Shown piece after piece: positions 59,858 to 64,000 of a stretch of 64,000 nt of DNA. The stretch is from a virus. Each line of letters begins with the position of its first letter. Position 1 is the first letter of the stretch. The notes below the pieces were generated by a model. The model saw only the letters and a list, made by a program, of their open reading frames with translations. It was not told where the DNA came from and did no database searches. A program made the translations under genes and the position numbers. The stretch spans positions 1 through 64,000 of IMG/VR virus record IMGVR_UViG_3300027831_000001; one strand, 5' to 3'.

Positions 59858-60199
59858 CTACCCCTCCTCCCATCCTGGTAGGCCGGAGGCGATGTAGTCG
59901 TGCACGAGACGTACCGTGCTGGCCTGCTCCATGGTCCACGCATGCGGGACGGGGCACCCGGATTCATGCCACCGGGCTACGCGGGCCCATTCGACCATCG
60001 CACGCTCGGCCGCCCGCAAGGCCGCGTCGTCCCGCTCCCGCCGCATCGTGGCCGCGTCCGCCTCCGCCATGAGGGCCCGCTGCTCCGCTCTCGCCGCGGT
60101 CTCGCTAGCGGCGCGCAGACGGACCGCCAAGTCGCGCACCTGCTCGCGAAGCTCCGTGATCCTGCCGGCCAGCGCGGAAAACTTCTCTTTTGTGCTCAT
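59858..60199 (-). CDS. Coiled-coil protein, 113 aa
   Basis: ATG 60199 (Met-Ser-Thr-Lys-Glu-Lys-Phe) is 6 nt after TACCTA. Residues 8-70 are an Ala/Arg/Glu/Leu coiled coil, and the C-terminal 40 are globular with Trp and His. First gene of a four-gene minus operon. Unknown. Confidence 0.65.
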   Translation of the reverse strand: MSTKEKFSALAGRITELREQVRDLAVRLRAASETAARAEQRALMAEADAATMRRERDDAALRAAERAMVEWARVARWHESGCPVPHAWTMEQASTVRLVHDYIASGLPGWEEG

Positions 60200-60263
60200 G
60201 CTGCATAGGTAGCACGCTAGACCGCCGCAGACAACCGCTCACTACGCTCACTACGCTCCGGTC

Positions 60264-61748
60264 GTGCCCTACGGCCGCCCGATCACCTCTGCCGCACTGG
60301 CCCAGGCCGTGGCTCGCCACGACCGCGGACCGGGCCCGGTGCAGCGGTGCGATCGGATGGCTTGGCGCGCCGACGCGAGCCGCAAGATCGTCCACCCCAA
60401 CGGCATGGTGGATGTGCCGGGCGTGGCCTGTCGGACCGGCGTGCAGGTGTACGACGAGCAGGGCCCCGACGGCCGCCCGGTCGTGACCCGCGAGCTCCGG
60501 CCGCCGTCGGAGGTCTTCGACCCCGCAAGCCTTGCGACGTTGAACGGCTCGCCGGTGACGATCGAGCACCCGGGCCAAGGCCCCGATCACGACGCTGGCC
60601 TGGGCGAGGTCACGACGGCCAACGCCCGCGAGCTCACCCACGGCTGGGTGCTGAGCGTGGAGCCGCACGAGGCCGACGGCCTGGTCTGGGTATGGCTGCG
60701 GCTTGCGAGCGAGGACGTCTTGGCCGCCGTGTCGGGCGGCAAGGTCGAGCTGAGCTGCGGCTACACGGCCACGCTGGCCGACCCGGCCGATCCCCAGTGG
60801 GCCGCGCTGGTGGCCTTGATCGGGCCCGAGCCCGGACTGGCCGCGAACGGCGACCGGTACGACCTGATCCAGACCTCGATTCGCTACAACCACCTGGCGA
60901 TCGTCGATGCCGCGCGCGCGGGACCGATCGCTAGGCTCCACCTCGACAGCAAGGGCCGATCCATGAAGACCAAGATCACGATCAAGCGCGACGGCAAGAC
61001 CACCACGGGCGAGCTACCGACGTGGATCGTCGATGCGGCGGCCAAGCATGCCGTGGATCGCAAGGATGCCGACGGCGTGCTGGGGGTCGCGATCGAGGGC
61101 AAGCCCGAGATGATGCTTCCCGAGGAGATGGTCAACACCATGCTGGCCGCGATCGGCATGGGCGGCAGCGGAGGCCCGAGCGCGCCCGAGCCCCAGATCA
61201 CGCCCGACGCTGACCCGATGGCCGAGCCGCCCGCCATGGTGGCTGACGCCGACGAAGAGGAGCCCGCGGCCATGAGGGCCGACGCGATCCGCAAGCTCGT
61301 GCAGGCCGAGATCAAGGCCGCGTTGCCGACCGTTCAGGCCCAGGTGCGTGACAGCGTCACCGCGTCGGCCCGCGAGCGGCAGGCCGTCGAGCGCCTGGCC
61401 CTCCCGGTGCTGGGCCACCGGTTCGACTACGCGGCCCACGACCTGCACGGGATCGCCGTGGAGGTCATCAAGGTCGACGGCTCGCCCAAGCTCGAGCAGG
61501 CCAAGGCCCTGGCCGAGCGCGCCCGCAAGGGCGACCAGGCCGCGGGAGGGCGCCTCGCTCAGCTCATGGAAGACGCGCTTGATCGGCGGCGCGACGCGGA
61601 GGACACGAGCGGCGCGCTCGGGGCCGCGATGTTCGACGTTGCGGCCAGCTTGCGGCAGGACGCGGAGGAGCCGGGCGAGAGCCTGGACGATCTGCGGGCC
61701 CGCAAGCGCGACACGGCCACCCGAGCCAAGCCCAAGAACGCGGCCTAG
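60264..61748 (+). CDS. Prohead protease / scaffold (DUF2213-like)
   Basis: 494 residues, GTG 6 nt after TACGCT (class C). Residues 30-230 match DUF2213 proteases: Gly-Val-Gln-Val-Tyr, Glu-Leu-Arg-Pro-Pro-Ser-Glu-Val, Gly-Ser-Pro-Val-Thr-Ile-Glu-His-Pro (catalytic His region), Glu-Leu-Ser-Cys-Gly-Tyr, and Tyr-Asn-His-Leu-Ala-Ile-Val. The C-terminal half is acidic and helical and would act as scaffold, removed by self-cleavage. A late internal ATG at about 60963 (Met-Lys-Thr-Lys-Ile-Thr) might give a separate scaffold. Confidence 0.8.
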   Translation: MPYGRPITSAALAQAVARHDRGPGPVQRCDRMAWRADASRKIVHPNGMVDVPGVACRTGVQVYDEQGPDGRPVVTRELRPPSEVFDPASLATLNGSPVTIEHPGQGPDHDAGLGEVTTANARELTHGWVLSVEPHEADGLVWVWLRLASEDVLAAVSGGKVELSCGYTATLADPADPQWAALVALIGPEPGLAANGDRYDLIQTSIRYNHLAIVDAARAGPIARLHLDSKGRSMKTKITIKRDGKTTTGELPTWIVDAAAKHAVDRKDADGVLGVAIEGKPEMMLPEEMVNTMLAAIGMGGSGGPSAPEPQITPDADPMAEPPAMVADADEEEPAAMRADAIRKLVQAEIKAALPTVQAQVRDSVTASARERQAVERLALPVLGHRFDYAAHDLHGIAVEVIKVDGSPKLEQAKALAERARKGDQAAGGRLAQLMEDALDRRRDAEDTSGALGAAMFDVAASLRQDAEEPGESLDDLRARKRDTATRAKPKNAA

Positions 61749-61788
61749 TCGCCCGATCGCCAACCCCCCACGAATCCACGAGATCACC

Positions 61789-63009
61789 ATGACCACGATC
61801 CGCACCGGCCGAGGCATTTCCTCAGTACAGCGCACCCAAGACGCCCGAGTGGCCGGCGAGCCCAGCGGGCCCGGCTTCGATAGGCCGTACGAGAATCCGT
61901 TTCTGGCCCAGATCTCCACCCTGACGCTCGCGGCCCAGTCCGACGTCAGCGATGAGATCGTGGCCGACCAGGTCTGGACCATCACGCTGACGGACCCGGA
62001 CGGCGTGGCCTATGCCACGACCTACACGGTCACGGCGGCCGACAATACGGCCGGCACCGACGGGGCGGGCTTGGCCCACATGGCGACCCAGTTGGCCGCC
62101 GCGATCGAGGCCAACGGCGACCTGATCAACGTCGTGAGCGCGAGCGCGGCCTCGGCCGTCATCACGATCACCTGGCTGGCCCCCAACCGCGGAGCCTGGA
62201 CCGTCGCGGGCGTGTGTGCTCCGGCGGCGGCCGAGACCGTCCTGCTCGCCACCGCGGCGACGAGCCAAAGCGCGGGCGGGAGCGTGCTGCCCATGGCTCG
62301 CTTCGTCCGCATGGCCGCGCCCTTCGGTGCGGGTATCCGCCGCGCGCGGCTGCCGACCAGCACAAGCGACATCTTGGCCGGTGTCGCGCTCCGCGATATC
62401 ACCCAGGTGCGCCTGTACGACACGAGCGTCGACGCCGTGGACTCGTACCCGATCGGCAGCATGGTGGGCGTGCGCGAAGAGGGGGACGTCCACGTGCGCA
62501 ACACGAGCGCGACGGCGGCCGCGATCGGCGATCCCGTGCACGTCGTGATCGCGACCACGGGCGGCGATCTGCTGGGCGAGGTACGGCCCGACCGCGACGG
62601 TACGGCCGACGTCTGGACCATCACGCCCACTGCGGTCAACGACGCCGTGTACGGGCTGAGCATCCACTTTCCGGCATGGGAGGACCAGCCGGCCATGACG
62701 TTCGTGGTGCCGCCTGTGACGGCCGACGGCTCCGCGACCGCGACCGAGATCGTCACGCTACTGGCCGCATCGATCGCCACCGTGTCGGAGCTTCCGAGCC
62801 TGCTCACCACGTCGGGCACGACCACGCTGATCCTGACCGGTGACCAGGAGGGCCGCCCCTTCACCGTGTACGACTCTGCCGAGGCCGGCGACTACGCATC
62901 GATCACCCACACGACCACGGCCGCGGCCTACACGATGCTGGCCCCGCGGTGCCGGTGGGTCCGCGGCGCCGCCGCTGGTGCCGTCGGTACGATCCGTATC
63001 GCCCGCTAG
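61789..63009 (+). CDS. Head decoration / cement protein (DUF2190-like)
   Basis: 406 residues between protease and capsid genes. The N-terminal 45 residues are extended (Asn-Pro-Phe-Leu-Ala-Gln-Ile near 39). Two Ig-like beta modules (residues about 45-150 and 290-390, Asp-Gln-Val-Trp-Thr-Ile-Thr-Leu and Ala-Asp-Val-Trp-Thr-Ile-Thr) flank a cement-type core. The start ATG is preceded by GAGATCACC, not by the TAnnnT signal. Confidence 0.65.
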   Translation: MTTIRTGRGISSVQRTQDARVAGEPSGPGFDRPYENPFLAQISTLTLAAQSDVSDEIVADQVWTITLTDPDGVAYATTYTVTAADNTAGTDGAGLAHMATQLAAAIEANGDLINVVSASAASAVITITWLAPNRGAWTVAGVCAPAAAETVLLATAATSQSAGGSVLPMARFVRMAAPFGAGIRRARLPTSTSDILAGVALRDITQVRLYDTSVDAVDSYPIGSMVGVREEGDVHVRNTSATAAAIGDPVHVVIATTGGDLLGEVRPDRDGTADVWTITPTAVNDAVYGLSIHFPAWEDQPAMTFVVPPVTADGSATATEIVTLLAASIATVSELPSLLTTSGTTTLILTGDQEGRPFTVYDSAEAGDYASITHTTTAAAYTMLAPRCRWVRGAAAGAVGTIRIAR

Positions 63010-63051
63010 TGCGACTCCACTTCCAACGCTGACCCACTGAGGATCACGACC

Positions 63052-64000
63052 ATGCAGACCGCCGCCCTCATCCGCGCACTCGATCCGATCCGCCGCCGCA
63101 TCGACTCCATTACGGCAGACCCGGGCGAACGGAAGCGTACCCGAAAGCGCTTCGATCAGCTGATCGAAGCGAGCGCCACCGTGCGCAGCTGGGCCGAGAA
63201 GGCCATCCGTGGCGACGCGGTCAATCTGCCGTACGCGGCCCGCCAGCTCGAATACGTCTACGAGCAGGCGATCGAGGTGGAGTTCGCCCACCTGGTATTC
63301 GCCGACCAGAGCGACCCGCTGGTCCCGTGGGACAGCCAGGTTCCGGTTGGCGCCCGCACGTTCACCTGGTACTACTCGGAAGGCGCGGGATCGGCAGAAT
63401 TCTTCGCCGCCATGGGGTCCGACGGGCTGCCCAGCCCGACCGTGATGGGGGCCGAGCAGGTCGGCAAAGTCGAGCCGTTCGGGTCCGAGATCAAGGTTCG
63501 GATCGACCAGCTCCAGGCCGCGGCCTTCGCCGGCCAGAACCTGGACGCTCAGCTGGCCCTCGCGGACAAGCGAGCGCACGCCGAGCTGCTCAATGCCACG
63601 GCGGCATGGGGGCGCCCCGACATCGGCCTGCCGGGCTTGCTCAACAATGAGCAGATCGGGAACTCGGTCGCGGCCGAGGGCGCGGGCAACAGCACGGCCT
63701 GGGCCGACAAGACGCCGGGCGAGATCATCGCCGATGTGCTCAGCATCGTGAATGGGATCCAGGAGGCCAGCCAAGAGCTGTATGCGCCGACCGTGATCGC
63801 TATGCCGGCCCGGCGCCTCCGAGTGCTCCGGCAGACCCGGATCACCGACGGCGCCTCGACCGACTCGGGCACCACCACGGTCATGGAATACTTGGAGAAA
63901 GCCTTGCGTGATGACGGCAAGACGATCCGCTTCCGGGCCTGCGAGGATCTCTTGGCGGCCAACGCGGCCGACTATACGGACATGTTCGATGGGCTCGACG
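63052..64000 (+). CDS. Major capsid protein (partial, 3' end beyond window)
   Basis: About 316 codons visible, open to the window end. A DUF2184-type capsid protein: Tyr-Val-Tyr-Glu-Gln-Ala-Ile-Glu-Val-Glu, Leu-Val-Pro-Trp-Asp, Ile-Lys-Val-Arg-Ile-Asp-Gln-Leu-Gln-Ala-Ala-Ala-Phe-Ala-Gly, then Asn-Ala-Thr-Ala-Ala-Trp-Gly and Gly-Leu-Pro-Gly-Leu-Leu-Asn-Asn. GAGG about 10 nt before the ATG serves as Shine-Dalgarno, as for the tail tube gene. It forms the HK97-fold shell. Confidence 0.8.
   Translation, partial: MQTAALIRALDPIRRRIDSITADPGERKRTRKRFDQLIEASATVRSWAEKAIRGDAVNLPYAARQLEYVYEQAIEVEFAHLVFADQSDPLVPWDSQVPVGARTFTWYYSEGAGSAEFFAAMGSDGLPSPTVMGAEQVGKVEPFGSEIKVRIDQLQAAAFAGQNLDAQLALADKRAHAELLNATAAWGRPDIGLPGLLNNEQIGNSVAAEGAGNSTAWADKTPGEIIADVLSIVNGIQEASQELYAPTVIAMPARRLRVLRQTRITDGASTDSGTTTVMEYLEKALRDDGKTIRFRACEDLLAANAADYTDMFDGLD

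Noticed and set aside
1-64000. CRISPR array, insertion sequence, integrase or att site
   Set aside because: No spaced repeats of the right size, no transposase or integrase motifs, and no terminal inverted repeats were seen. The short repeats present are iterons, promoter boxes and hairpins.

Overview
The window is a densely packed segment of a tailed, contractile-tail (myovirus-type) bacteriophage genome. The evidence is a set of recognisable virion genes: tail terminator, sheath, tube, tail assembly chaperone, tape measure, a baseplate hub/spike/gp25/J/I series, terminase, portal, MuF, prohead protease and major capsid protein. DNA is very GC-rich, with G or C in most third codon positions. 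Genes lie on both strands in alternating blocks. I see no integrase, excisionase operon, CRISPR array or insertion sequence. The host cannot be named from this sequence. The unusually consistent leaderless-type start sites point to a GC-rich bacterium that translates leaderless mRNAs well, and spanin-like membrane/coiled-coil proteins hint at a two-membrane cell; both are inferences.

Layout: 1-6057 (minus, one plus gene) is a cluster of small early-type genes, most with their own promoter, ending in a Nudix hydrolase. 6113-25154 (plus, with minus islets) is the tail and baseplate module. It carries cargo genes: an HNH nuclease, a RecR-like protein, an amidase and a DNA methyltransferase. 25151-28490 (minus) holds a lipoprotein and a chain of overlapping small genes ending in a second methyltransferase. 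28520-32737 (plus) is terminase and portal. 32715-33567 (minus) has an exported Tat-type protein and a gene whose reading frame is scrambled. 33616-39505 (plus) has a coiled-coil protein, two structured RNAs, a lysis region and a kinase-MuF fusion. 39502-44622 (minus) is recombination (ERF annealing protein, Gp157-like) plus a third methyltransferase. 44669-57163 (plus) is replication and regulation: a triple-HTH protein, an initiator with internal iterons, a DnaC-like loader, a RusA resolvase, a sigma-70-family factor and a second sigma-region-4-like protein. 57173-64000 has two probable virion proteins, a small RNA, a minus-strand mini-operon, prohead protease, cement protein and the start of the major capsid gene.

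The strongest unifying signal is in the start sites. About 50 genes on both strands have a TAnnnT-like -10 hexamer ending 6-7 nt (rarely 8) before the ATG/GTG, so transcription would begin at or next to the start codon. I separate three types. Class A has TTGAC[C/G], usually a 17-nt spacer, a -10 and 7 nt to the start, and drives the small early genes. Class B is TGCTAGnnT-like and drives mostly replication, recombination and hypothetical genes. Class C is TAGCCTCCCnCC-start and drives almost only virion and lysis genes. In at least 16 places the stop codon of the upstream gene is itself part of the promoter (TAG/TAA in the -10, TGA in the -35). A phage-encoded sigma factor (49286-50572) is a candidate reader for one or more classes.
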